Shown in pieces: positions 54,089-62,826 of a stretch of DNA of 64,000 bases. Both the position numbers and the translations under genes were made by a program. Under the pieces are notes generated by a model. That model was not told the origin of the DNA, made no database searches, and was given only the letters and a program-made list of their open reading frames with translations. Where the stretch lies: assembly GCF_018398395.1 (NCBI RefSeq), contig NZ_JAHCBF010000003.1, positions 62,001-126,000 of the forward strand. The letters are read 5' to 3'. Source of the stretch: Croceicoccus gelatinilyticus (GTDB lineage: Bacteria > Pseudomonadota > Alphaproteobacteria > Sphingomonadales > Sphingomonadaceae). The stretch's first letter is position 1; the number at the start of each line of letters is the position of its first letter.

Positions 54089-55158
54089 CAAGCGCCCTTG
54101 GCGATGGGCGCGTCGCGCATGACTTCCAGATCGGCAAGCGTCATCTCTCGTGCGAGTTCGCGCACGCTGGTCTCATGACGCCAGCCCAGCTTTTCGTGTG
54201 CCTTGGCGGGATCACCGAGCAGCAGGTCCACTTCCGTCGGGCGGAAATAGCGCGGGTCTACCTCGACAAGGCAGCGCCCGGTTTCGAGGCAGTAGCCCTT
54301 CTCGTCCACGCCCTCGCCGCGGAACTCAATCGGGATACCGGCATCCTCGAACGACCAGCGCACGAATTCGCGCACTTCGGTCGTCTCTCCGGTCGCCAGC
54401 ACGTAATCGTCGGGCTCGTCCTGCTGCATCATCAGCCACATGCCGCGCACATATTCGCGCGCATGACCCCAGTCGCGCTGGGCTCCGAGGTTTCCGAGAT
54501 AGAGCCGGTCCTGCCGGCCAAGCTTGATCGCGGCGGCCGCGCGCGTGATCTTGCGGGTGACGAACGTCTCGCCGCGAAGCGGGCTTTCGTGGTTGAAGAG
54601 GATGCCGTTCGAGGCATGAATGCCATATGCCTCGCGGTAGTTCACCACGACCCAATAGGCATAGAGCTTGGCCGCGGCATAAGGACTGCGCGGATAGAAC
54701 GGCGTCTTTTCGGACTGCGGAACTTCCTGCACCAGCCCGTAGAGTTCGGACGTCGAGGCCTGGTAGAAGCGGGTTTCATTCTCCATGCCGAGAATGCGGA
54801 TCGCCTCCAGCAGGCGCAGAGTGCCGATGCCGTCGGCATTGGCGGTATATTCGGGCGTTTCGAAGCTGACCTGCACGTGGCTTTGCGCGGCGAGATTGTA
54901 GATCTCCGACGGCTTCGTTTCCTGCACGATCCGGATCAGGTTCGTCGCATCGGTCATATCACCATAATGCAGGTGGAACCGGCGGTTCTGCTCGTGCGGG
55001 TCCTGATAGATGTCCTCGATGCGGCCAGTGTTGAACGAGGACGAGCGGCGCTTGATGCCATGGACCTCGTAGCCCTTTTCCAGCAGCAGTTCGGCAAGAT
55101 AAGCACCGTCCTGTCCGGTTACGCCCGTGATCAGTGCAACCCTGCGGTCCGAGGCCAT
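54088..55158 (-). CDS. gmd: GDP-mannose 4,6-dehydratase
   Basis: A 356-residue short-chain dehydrogenase-type enzyme. [15 protein letters not shown] binds NADP, the catalytic region reads STSELYG, and [12 protein letters not shown] carries the YxxxK pair. It makes GDP-4-keto-6-deoxy-D-mannose, the branch point to GDP-fucose or, with an aminotransferase, GDP-perosamine. fcl is downstream past a deletion scar. ATG 55158 is used; an in-frame start 42 bases earlier is less likely. Confidence 0.96.
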   Translation of the reverse strand: MASDRRVALITGVTGQDGAYLAELLLEKGYEVHGIKRRSSSFNTGRIEDIYQDPHEQNRRFHLHYGDMTDATNLIRIVQETKPSEIYNLAAQSHVQVSFETPEYTANADGIGTLRLLEAIRILGMENETRFYQASTSELYGLVQEVPQSEKTPFYPRSPYAAAKLYAYWVVVNYREAYGIHASNGILFNHESPLRGETFVTRKITRAAAAIKLGRQDRLYLGNLGAQRDWGHAREYVRGMWLMMQQDEPDDYVLATGETTEVREFVRWSFEDAGIPIEFRGEGVDEKGYCLETGRCLVEVDPRYFRPTEVDLLLGDPAKAHEKLGWRHETSVRELAREMTLADLEVMRDAPIAKGA

Positions 55159-55290
55159 TTTGCGTTTCCCATAGTCGTGGAAGTGATTAGTTAGCGGCAC
55201 TTAGCGACACTTGCCGCGCTCATGCAACCGAGAGAGCCTGCGGCATGCGCAAATTTCCGGCAAACACACTGTTTTAGCGTGGGAGAGCTC

Positions 55291-56442
55291 TTGGACCGGA
55301 CTGTCGATATTGCCGGACTGCGCATCGGGCTGTTGACGGCCCGCGTCTCGCGGCTGGGCGGCGGCGTGTTCGAAGCGGTCGTCCACCACGCTGCACTGCT
55401 GCGCGAGGCAGGCGCGAAAGTTCACGTTTTCGGGCTGGCCGATGCTTTTGCAGACAAGGATCGCGAGCGGCTGTCCGGGTGCGAGGTCGCGACGGTCCCG
55501 GTGCTGGGGCCCGAACAGGTCGGCTATGCGCCGAAGCTGGTCGATGCGCTGATCGAGGCAGACCTCGACTTGCTGCACCTGCATGGCATCTGGATGTATC
55601 CTTCTGCGGCTGGGGCATCCTGGGCGCGGCGGACGGGGCGGCCTTACGTCATTTCTCCGCACGGGATGCTCGATCCGTGGATCACGTCGCGGGGGCGCTG
55701 GAAGAAAGCGCTGGCGCGGGCCGGTTACGAAAGGCGTAGCTGGCGCGCAGCAAGCGCGTTTCACGCGCTGACCGAGCGAGAGGCGGAAGACATCGCGGCA
55801 GAGGTGGGGGACGTGAAAAGCGAGGTCATTCCCAATCCCGGCCCGCCAGTGACCGATACTCCGGCGCAGGACCGGCTACCCAATGTCGGGTATATCGGGC
55901 GCATCCACCCGAAGAAGAACCTGATGGCCCTGATCGATGCGTGGCAGATGCGGGCCGATTCGGGCCGACTGCCCGAAGGCGCGGTGCTGACACTGGCCGG
56001 ATGGGGCGAGGATAGCGACGTCGAGGCGCTGAACCTTCGGCTAGAGACCGCTCCCGACAGCATCCGTTTCGTCGGACCGGTCTTCGGCGGCGAAAAGGAC
56101 GCCCTGCTTTCGGCCTCGCGTTTCATGGTGTTGCCTTCGCTAAGCGAGGGCCTGCCCGTCGCCGCGCTGGAGGCATGGGCCGCGGGCACGCCGATGCTGA
56201 TGAGCGAGGCGTGCAACTTGCCCGAAGGGTTCGGTGCCGGGGCCGCGATCGATTGCGGCATGACCGCCGTGACGATTGCCGATGCGATCGCCAAGGCGCT
56301 CGACATGACGGGCGCGCAATGGAATGAGATATCCCGCGCCGCGACCGCGCTGGCAGATGGGCCGTTCGGCGCTGCGGCCGTGTCGCGCAAGTGGTGCGAC
56401 CTGATCGGCACGCTCGTCGCGCAAGGAGGCGGAAAGACATGA
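55291..56442 (+). CDS. Glycosyltransferase, GT4 type
   Basis: About 383 residues, GT-B fold. The N-terminal GLLTARVSRLGGGVFEAVV and YVISPHGMLDPW, and the donor half NVGYIGRIHPKKNL and SEGLPVAALEAWAAG, are of the type that works with WcaF-like acetyltransferases. TTG 55291 is preceded by GGGAG at five bases, so it is chosen over the longer frame. Its stop overlaps the acetyltransferase start (ATGA). Confidence 0.88.
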   Translation: MDRTVDIAGLRIGLLTARVSRLGGGVFEAVVHHAALLREAGAKVHVFGLADAFADKDRERLSGCEVATVPVLGPEQVGYAPKLVDALIEADLDLLHLHGIWMYPSAAGASWARRTGRPYVISPHGMLDPWITSRGRWKKALARAGYERRSWRAASAFHALTEREAEDIAAEVGDVKSEVIPNPGPPVTDTPAQDRLPNVGYIGRIHPKKNLMALIDAWQMRADSGRLPEGAVLTLAGWGEDSDVEALNLRLETAPDSIRFVGPVFGGEKDALLSASRFMVLPSLSEGLPVAALEAWAAGTPMLMSEACNLPEGFGAGAAIDCGMTAVTIADAIAKALDMTGAQWNEISRAATALADGPFGAAAVSRKWCDLIGTLVAQGGGKT

Positions 56443-56996
56443 AAGTTCTCGACGCCAGCGAGACCCGTCCGCTCGAAGGCGGGGCCAGCTTCCCGCTGTC
56501 GAACCGCCTGTTTCGCGTGGTGTGGATGGCAGCATGGCTGGTCCTGTGCCGATTTACCCCGCCCCCGATGCACGGCTGGCGGCGGCTGGTCCTGCGCCTG
56601 TTCGGAGCGCGGGTTGCCAGCGGCGCACGGGTCCATGCCAGCGTCCGGATCTGGCACCCCGCCAATCTCGACCTCGGCGCCAACGCGCTGATCGGGCCCG
56701 GCGCCATCCTCTATAACCAGGGACGCATCACGATCGGGGCGAAGTCGGTTGTGTCGCAGAGGGCGCACGTCTGCGCCAGCAGTCACGACATTCGCGGCGA
56801 GGATTTCCAGTTGGTGCTGAAGCCGGTCGTGATAGGCAGCAACTGCTGGGTCGCGGCAGAGGCTTTCGTCGGGCCCGGCGTCACGATGGCCGACCGATCG
56901 GTCCTTGCCGCGCGCGGCGTGCTGTTCGGCGATGCGGACGAAGGTGGAATATATCGCGGCAACCCTGCCGAAAAGGTGCGCTCAAGAGCCGGTTGA
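56439..56996 (+). CDS. WcaF-like O-acetyltransferase
   Basis: 185 residues with left-handed beta-helix (hexapeptide) repeats: ASVRIWHPANLDLGANALIGPG, RITIGAKSVVSQRAHVCASSHD and the closing VIGSNCWVAAEAFVGPGVTMADRS. This matches colanic acid biosynthesis acetyltransferases of the WcaF group, which acetylate a sugar of the repeat unit. The last 15 bases overlap the convergent TPR-like gene. Confidence 0.9.
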   Translation: MKVLDASETRPLEGGASFPLSNRLFRVVWMAAWLVLCRFTPPPMHGWRRLVLRLFGARVASGARVHASVRIWHPANLDLGANALIGPGAILYNQGRITIGAKSVVSQRAHVCASSHDIRGEDFQLVLKPVVIGSNCWVAAEAFVGPGVTMADRSVLAARGVLFGDADEGGIYRGNPAEKVRSRAG

Positions 56997-58103
56997 GCCA
57001 GCCTTCACGCTCTCCACCGCGATCTGCGTTCCCGGCCTTGCCCATAGCGAAAGTATCTGGACCGAGCAGTCGGGCACCGAAATAGCGTCCTGCCGCCCGA
57101 ACGATGGCCGTGCCGGATCACCACAGTCTAACGAGGCGGCGACCATATCTTTGGCCCCGTCGCTGGTGATCTCGACAGACGCCTTGCCCGGCGCGAAACG
57201 GACGAGGCGCGTGGCAAAGACCCGCGCGATCCGCCCGCGATTGGCGACGCGCAGCGCCCCGCCGCCTTCGCTTACCGAGACGTCCCCGCTGGGCATCAAT
57301 TGCCAGGCGAAAGGCGATTTTGCCTCTCCCGCAAAGCCGCCATCGATCTTGCGGGCAAGGCCGACGCCATCGGGGCAATGCGCCGACCAGACCGCCTCTG
57401 CCACATCCCAGAGCGAGCGCTTCACCAAGGCGGTCGCCGTCATGGCAATCTTCTCGCAGCCGAGCGGACCCGACCGGTTCGCAAGCCGCTCCAGAACGTC
57501 GACACGCGCCGCCGCGGTCGCGTCCGCGGTCTCAGCACCCAGCGTCAGATAGGGCAGCAGCCAGACCGGCTGCTCGGCCAAGCGGGCGGCCAGTGCCTCG
57601 CGCCCCTCGGGGCTGGCCTCGAGTTCGGCGCGCAGTTCGTCGGCTTGCGGCAGGATCGGGTGAGCGCGCAGGATCGCATCGATGCGCGCTGCGGCCAGAT
57701 CGTATTCGCCCAGCTCCAGCGTCTGCTGCGCCCAGTAAAGCTGTGTCGCCGGTTCGCGCCAGCCGCCAGCCGCCGACACGCGGTAGGCGGCATCGGCCCT
57801 CGCAGTATCGCCCGACAGCAGGTAGCCGCTGGCCAGCATGCCCGCGCCAACGCCATAGAACGGCTGCTTGCGAACCGCGTCCTGCCCGGCATCGACAGCC
57901 GCCTCGCCATCTTGGCGCGATACGGCCAGCCTTGCGCGTGCCACATCGGCCTCGCTTCGGAAGATGGCCGGAACTGCGCCTTCGGCCATGATCTCGCGCC
58001 CCGCGATCCGGTCCAGCCCGCTACCCAGCGCGGCGACCGCATAGACCAGCGCGCCAGCCGCGACGATCCAGCGCAAGGCCCCTCGCGCCGGCAAAACGGA
58101 CAT
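56982..58103 (-). CDS. Tetratricopeptide-like protein of the polysaccharide locus
   Basis: 373 residues. One N-terminal membrane helix (about 12-32) is followed by Ala-rich helical repeats of TPR type (about 50-200, for example YRVSAAGGWREPATQLYWAQQTLELGEYDLA), and a C-terminal beta-rich region (about 230-370) with several Cys. Probably periplasmic. No named family is recognised. It begins directly after the wzc stop and so belongs to its operon; a role in regulating or assembling the export machinery is a guess. Confidence 0.7.
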   Translation of the reverse strand: MSVLPARGALRWIVAAGALVYAVAALGSGLDRIAGREIMAEGAVPAIFRSEADVARARLAVSRQDGEAAVDAGQDAVRKQPFYGVGAGMLASGYLLSGDTARADAAYRVSAAGGWREPATQLYWAQQTLELGEYDLAAARIDAILRAHPILPQADELRAELEASPEGREALAARLAEQPVWLLPYLTLGAETADATAAARVDVLERLANRSGPLGCEKIAMTATALVKRSLWDVAEAVWSAHCPDGVGLARKIDGGFAGEAKSPFAWQLMPSGDVSVSEGGGALRVANRGRIARVFATRLVRFAPGKASVEITSDGAKDMVAASLDCGDPARPSFGRQDAISVPDCSVQILSLWARPGTQIAVESVKAGSTGS

Positions 58104-58104
58104 G

Positions 58105-60303
58105 TCAGGCCGCGCCATCGCCCGAGCTTTGGTAGCGGTAGTATTCGTAGCCGTAATATTCGGAATAGAGGTTCGACGCCTTGCGGGAATCGAACTTGGT
58201 CAGCACGGCGCCCAGGATCACCGGGTCCATCGCGCGCAGGCGCTGAAGCGCGGTGCGCAGCTGTCCGGTGCGGCCGCGATCGGATTCGATCACGAACAGC
58301 ACACCATCTGCCAGCGCGCTGACAACCGGTGCATCGGCAAGTCCCAGGATCGGCGGGCTGTCGAGGATGATGCAGTCGAAGCTTGCCGAAAGCTCTTCCA
58401 GCAGACCTGCCAAACGCGGCCCTGCCAGAAGTTCGGTCGGGCTCGGCGGGATCGGGCCGGACGTAATCACCGACAAGTTCTCGGCAACCTCGTGCACCGT
58501 TTCGGCGCCGATCGTGTCGACGCCGGTTAGCAGGCCCGAAAGGCCGTGCTTGTTGGGCAGCGAATGGCGCTTGTGTTCCGACGGCCGGCGAAGGTCCGCA
58601 TCGATCAACACCACGCGCTTGCCCATGCGGGCGAGGGAATAGGCGATCGCGTTACTGGTCGTGGATTTACCCTCGGACGGCTGCGAACTGGTGATGAGCA
58701 ACACCTTGGGCAGGCCATCGGCCGTCGAATAGAGCAGCTGGCCGCGCAGCGAGTTATAGGCTTCCGACATCGGCGACTTGGGATCGAGCAGGTCCTCTTC
58801 GGGCGTATGCTCGTCCGAGACCGGAATGACGCCCAGCAGCGGCAGCTTGACCTTGCCCTGCACGTCTTCGGGAATGCGGATCAGGTCGTCCAGCTGATCG
58901 CGCAGGAACACGAACGCGGCCGACAGCATCGCGCCGAGCAGGAGAGCAATCAGCAGGTTCTTGAACAGGTTCGGCGAAGAATGCCCCGTCGGGACCTGCG
59001 CCGTGTCGACGATCGACAAGTTGCTGTTCGCGATGCCGGCAGAAGCGTTCAGTTCGCGGAAGCGCTGCAGCAGCCCTTCGTAGATCGACCGCGCCGTATC
59101 CGCCTCGCGCGCCAATGTGTTGTAACGCACCGAACGGTCCTGTTCGGCTAGCGTGTCACCTCGTAGCGATCCGACCTGGTTGCGAAGCTGACGCTCGGCC
59201 TCGCTTGCGGCGAGGTATTCGCCGCGCACGCCGTCGCGCACTGACTGGGCGACGCTGCGGATCTGGTCGGTCAGTTCCTCGCGCTGGGTCTGAAGCTCGA
59301 CGATCTCGGGATAGTCGTCGAGATAGCGGGCGCGCAGCGTCTTGATTTGGGAATCGATGCGCGCACGTTCGGTCATGAGGCTCTGCACCGTGGGATTGGC
59401 CAGAACGGTCGTCGACGACAGCAGCGGCTGGGCCGCTTCGGCGCGCCAGCGGGCCTCTAGCTCGATGCGTTCGGCTCGCGCGCGGTTTGCCGCCTCATTC
59501 AGCTGGACAAGGCTGCTCGCCGTCACGCTGCTCGACGTCGTGTCCCCGTCGCTCATCGAACCGCGCCCGCGGATCAGGCCGGCCTGGCGGGCATAGGCAT
59601 TGAGCTCGCGCTCCGACGTTTCCAGTTGCGCACGCGCTTCGCCAAGCTGCTCGGAAATGAATTCGCGCGCATAGGACGAACTGTCGTAGCGGCGCTGCAG
59701 GCTCGACTGGATGAACTGGGCCGCGAATTCGTTGGCGATCCTCGCCGAAAGGTCGGGGCTGGCGCTCGTAAAGCTGATGCGCGCGATGCGGCTTTCGCGC
59801 GGCAGGTCGCTGATCATGTTGCCGCGCAAGAGACCGATCGTCAGGTCCTCGCGCATGGCGCGGGTCATGCCTTCAGCGGGAAGTTCGACTTCCATCGCGG
59901 TAAAAAAGGCCTCGTCTTCATAGAGGTCCAGCGCATTCGCCACGCGCAGGGCAACGTCGCGGCTTTCCAGGATTTCTAGCTGGGTGTTGAGGAAACGGTC
60001 CACGTCCCAGCCGCTGTTGACGTTGCTTGCGCTGTCCAGTTCCTCGCCCAGCACTTTCTCGCTCTGGTCGTTGATCTGGATCGTCGCGGTCGCGGTATAG
60101 CGCGGCGTGTCGAGCATCGTGGAGACAACCGCGATCGCGACCATAGCCGCCATGATCAGCGCGATCGGAATTACGTTGCGACGGACGAGCGCAAGCGCAT
60201 AGCGCACCAGCTCGCCGATCGTGCTGCCCTTCCCTGCCTCATAGGGATCGGTCGGCCCGAGAAGCGGGTTCATGGGGACCGGAGCGTTCGACGTGCTAGC
60301 CAA
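58105..60303 (-). CDS. wzc: Polysaccharide co-polymerase with tyrosine autokinase (Wzc-like)
   Basis: 732 residues. A Wzz domain with two membrane helices (about 45-65 and 460-480) flanks a periplasmic coiled coil. The cytoplasmic BY-kinase has Walker A SSQPSEGKST (539-548), Walker A' VVLIDADLRRP (564-574) and Walker B CIILDSPP (644-651). A tyrosine cluster closes the chain: seven Tyr between 713 and 724. It controls chain length and links polymerisation to the Wza pore through phosphorylation cycles. The partner phosphatase (Wzb-like) is not in the window. Confidence 0.95.
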   Translation of the reverse strand: MASTSNAPVPMNPLLGPTDPYEAGKGSTIGELVRYALALVRRNVIPIALIMAAMVAIAVVSTMLDTPRYTATATIQINDQSEKVLGEELDSASNVNSGWDVDRFLNTQLEILESRDVALRVANALDLYEDEAFFTAMEVELPAEGMTRAMREDLTIGLLRGNMISDLPRESRIARISFTSASPDLSARIANEFAAQFIQSSLQRRYDSSSYAREFISEQLGEARAQLETSERELNAYARQAGLIRGRGSMSDGDTTSSSVTASSLVQLNEAANRARAERIELEARWRAEAAQPLLSSTTVLANPTVQSLMTERARIDSQIKTLRARYLDDYPEIVELQTQREELTDQIRSVAQSVRDGVRGEYLAASEAERQLRNQVGSLRGDTLAEQDRSVRYNTLAREADTARSIYEGLLQRFRELNASAGIANSNLSIVDTAQVPTGHSSPNLFKNLLIALLLGAMLSAAFVFLRDQLDDLIRIPEDVQGKVKLPLLGVIPVSDEHTPEEDLLDPKSPMSEAYNSLRGQLLYSTADGLPKVLLITSSQPSEGKSTTSNAIAYSLARMGKRVVLIDADLRRPSEHKRHSLPNKHGLSGLLTGVDTIGAETVHEVAENLSVITSGPIPPSPTELLAGPRLAGLLEELSASFDCIILDSPPILGLADAPVVSALADGVLFVIESDRGRTGQLRTALQRLRAMDPVILGAVLTKFDSRKASNLYSEYYGYEYYRYQSSGDGAA

Positions 60304-60335
60304 TTTCGTGTCCAGTTTAGATCGCTCGGATCGCG

Positions 60336-61031
60336 TCAGTAGCGATAGAAGATGTTGAGCAGCGGCGCGGTCTTCAGGAAGTCTTGGAAGACGCCGCGAA
60401 CCTGCGAATAGCCGACAACGACGACATCGCCGGGAAGGATCACCGGATCGGGCGCCCGCCCCGCGCGGATCATGGCCAGATCGAAGCGCGCGCCCAGTCG
60501 TTCGCCGTTCACGGTGCGGAAGACCAGGACCTGGTCGACCTTGGCGCGGTCCGTCGTCGAACGGGCCATGGCGATCGCGCTCAAAAGCGTGTGGCCGGGC
60601 TGCATCTCGTAGACGCCGGGCTGCTCGACCTCGCCCTCGACCGAGACGGTGAGGAGGGCGGGAGTTTCGACGGAGACGGTAACGCGCGGGTCACGCAGAA
60701 ACGATGCAGCAAGCCGGTCGCGGATATTCGCGGCAAGCTCGTCCTGCGTCATGCCGGCGGCGGGGATCGTGCCCAGCATGGGAAGCGCGATGTTGCCCGA
60801 TACGTCGACCAGCACCTTCTGCGCGCTGAAATCCTTTTCGCGGAACACGCTGACGTCGATCCGGTCGCCAGCGCGCAGGCTGTAAACCGAAGGATTCGCC
60901 ACTTCAGGCGCAACGGCGATCGCGTCATAGGCCGCGCTGCCTTGCGGCAATTGCGTCGTCACGGTCTTTTGACACGCGCCTAGCATGAGGGGGGCGGCCA
61001 TGATGGCCAGCAACGCAGCCCTTGAATTCAC
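60336..61031 (-). CDS. wza: Outer-membrane polysaccharide export lipoprotein (Wza-like)
   Basis: 231 residues. The signal peptide ends in the lipobox MLGAC (C20). A Poly_export domain (RAGDRIDVSVFREKDFS) and one SLBB repeat (TVSVEGEVEQPGVYEM) follow. Shorter than E. coli Wza, which has more SLBB repeats and a C-terminal pore helix, but typical of Alphaproteobacteria. GTG start, overlapping the ligase stop by four bases. wzc follows after 32 bases. Confidence 0.93.
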   Translation of the reverse strand: MNSRAALLAIMAAPLMLGACQKTVTTQLPQGSAAYDAIAVAPEVANPSVYSLRAGDRIDVSVFREKDFSAQKVLVDVSGNIALPMLGTIPAAGMTQDELAANIRDRLAASFLRDPRVTVSVETPALLTVSVEGEVEQPGVYEMQPGHTLLSAIAMARSTTDRAKVDQVLVFRTVNGERLGARFDLAMIRAGRAPDPVILPGDVVVVGYSQVRGVFQDFLKTAPLLNIFYRY

Positions 61032-62365
61032 GAATTGGTGTCCTTCTCAAGCGCCCGCCGTCCCGACCGGGCCATCATCGCGACGGCCAATGCCAGCAGA
61101 CAGGCAAGCGACATGGAGCGCAGGGGGTAGTCCACGAGCGAGTGGAGGGCAAGAATCGCGACCGTTCCGAATGCGAAAAGCCGTTGTTCGCGGGGGATTG
61201 CGCCAGATCGGCACGACCGCCACGCCATGATCGCGATCAGCACCGCGCAGGCGATCAGGGCGACCACACCGATCGCACCGCTTTCGACCACGAGTTCGAG
61301 ATAGTCGTTGTGCGCGCGATTGGGCCAGGTACGGTCGACGACTTCCAGCCGCTCAAACGGCAAGAGCAGTTTCGCAAACCCACCCATTCCGCCGCCAACC
61401 GGCCAGAATGCCTGCGCCGCCGACCAGCCGTCACGCCATAGTTCGAAGCGGAAATCGCTCGACACGTCGAACCGGCTGGCCACGCGCCCAACTGGTCCGG
61501 TAGTCAGTGCGGCGAGGAGCCCGGCAATGGCGATGCTGGCAAGGCCCAGTGCGACAGCAATGCGGCGGCGGGAACCGAAGATGGCAATGCCCGATGCCAG
61601 ACCCGCGAAGAACAGCGCAGGAACTAGCAGCGCAATCCCCGCGCGCGATCCGGTTAAGATCAACGTCAGCGAGAGCAAGCCAAGTCCGCCCATCAGCCAC
61701 CAGACCGCATGGCGTTTGCGGCCCGGCACGCCCGCCGATGCGCCAAGTGCCACCATGGCGATCAGAACAACATCCGCCGTAGCGTTCCGGTTGGCCTGGA
61801 ACCCGACGATCCAGTCGCGGTGGCTCTCCCCGTACAAACGCAGCGCGCTACCACCTGCAGCCAATTGCATCGCGCCAAGTATCGCCGTCGCAAATCCGCC
61901 CATGATCACGATCAGCAGCAGTAGTCTGCGCTGGTCGCAAGAAAGCGAGGCAACGATCACCATCAGGACCAGCGGAGGACCTAGCGAGAGCAGGCTGGCC
62001 AGCGTCTGCGCCGGATCCAGCGAGATGGGTCGCCACTCGTCCGCTGCACCAACCAGTTCCAGTGCCGCGACGGCGCTATCCCGCCCCGGAAGCGCCTGCC
62101 AGACTGCAGGCGGCAGGGGGACCAACTGGATCAGCGGGACCGCGATGACGATGGCCGCAAGGGCGATTACGAGAGGGTCGATCCGTTGCCGGTCTTTTGC
62201 GAGAAACACCCATGCGACAAGGGCAAGGGCCGCGCACAGTTCGACCAGCAATTCGGCCCGCGGAGCAGGCGAACCGCCCCCGCCGAATACAATCGCAACA
62301 GCCATCAACGCGCAGGCGATCACGGTCGCGATGCACGGCCTGGAGAAAGCCTTCGCTGTCAGCAT
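61028..62365 (-). CDS. O-antigen ligase / polymerase family membrane protein
   Basis: 445 residues with about ten to eleven membrane helices. The Wzy_C domain core with LILTGSRAGIALLVPAL and the periplasmic loop with WPNRAHNDYLELVVESG (conserved Arg and His-Asn) fits the O-antigen ligase superfamily. Such proteins either polymerise or transfer polysaccharide. The locus already has another Wzy-like protein at 48.7 kb, so its exact role is open. It is coupled to wza. Confidence 0.88.
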   Translation of the reverse strand: MLTAKAFSRPCIATVIACALMAVAIVFGGGGSPAPRAELLVELCAALALVAWVFLAKDRQRIDPLVIALAAIVIAVPLIQLVPLPPAVWQALPGRDSAVAALELVGAADEWRPISLDPAQTLASLLSLGPPLVLMVIVASLSCDQRRLLLLIVIMGGFATAILGAMQLAAGGSALRLYGESHRDWIVGFQANRNATADVVLIAMVALGASAGVPGRKRHAVWWLMGGLGLLSLTLILTGSRAGIALLVPALFFAGLASGIAIFGSRRRIAVALGLASIAIAGLLAALTTGPVGRVASRFDVSSDFRFELWRDGWSAAQAFWPVGGGMGGFAKLLLPFERLEVVDRTWPNRAHNDYLELVVESGAIGVVALIACAVLIAIMAWRSCRSGAIPREQRLFAFGTVAILALHSLVDYPLRSMSLACLLALAVAMMARSGRRALEKDTNS

Positions 62366-62400
62366 CTGCCCCGCCAGACCCTCAAATCCGTCCGAACCCC

Positions 62401-62436
62401 AAAAGAAAAACCCCGCCGTTACGGGCGGGGTTCTTC
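62401..62436 (-). terminator. Intrinsic terminator after the small membrane protein
   Basis: Arms AACCCCGCC and GGCGGGGTT with a six-base loop. On the minus strand they are followed by TTTCTTTT. It separates the 83-residue gene from the ligase-wza-wzc operon. Confidence 0.85.
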
Positions 62437-62458
62437 TAAACCTTGATCAGATCGCGGT

Positions 62459-62710
62459 TCAACCGGGCGTATCGCTTCCCGAATCGCCGATCATCGCCAC
62501 GCCGCCGATAAGGACAGCCAGACCTGCAATGCCGAGCAGGTAGCCAGCGCCCCGGCGCTTCTTCTTCTTTTCGGCAGGAGCGGCCGCATCGTCAGCCGAA
62601 GTGGCCTGCGGAAGCATGTTTACCGAAGTCGTTTCCTTCGCGTTTGCAACACCGCCAAGCGCGAGGCCTGCAGCAGCGAGGGCGAAAGTAGCGGTTTTCA
62701 CGACGCGCAT
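62459..62710 (-). CDS. Small secreted single-helix protein of the polysaccharide locus
   Basis: 83 residues. A signal peptide (cleavage near GVANA, residue 24) precedes a polar stretch with an AEKKKKRR patch, then one membrane helix (GYLLGIAGLAVLIGGVAMI). No family recognised. It may sit in the inner membrane with its basic region near the membrane face. It lies between the priming transferase and the ligase, has its own terminator and is conserved in position by inference only. Confidence 0.65.
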   Translation of the reverse strand: MRVVKTATFALAAAGLALGGVANAKETTSVNMLPQATSADDAAAPAEKKKKRRGAGYLLGIAGLAVLIGGVAMIGDSGSDTPG

Positions 62711-62826
62711 TCATCAACTCCGGACAATGTGCAGACGCGATAAATCTGCATTTCGAGGCTTGTAGAACAGAAAAATTGCCTGATTGCAAACGCAAAGCGG
62801 CCGGCTTGCACAATCGTTCCCGCCGG
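62711..62826 (-). promoter_or_regulatory. Short leader region ahead of the small membrane protein
   Basis: 116 bases between the priming transferase stop and the small gene. It is AT-richer than its surroundings in parts. A GGAAC followed by CGTT is present on the minus strand but 23 bases apart, outside the EcfG range. No firm promoter call. Confidence 0.3.

Noticed and set aside
62796-62826. EcfG-type promoter before the 83-residue gene
   Set aside because: GGAAC and CGTT are 23 bases apart, outside the accepted 16-17.
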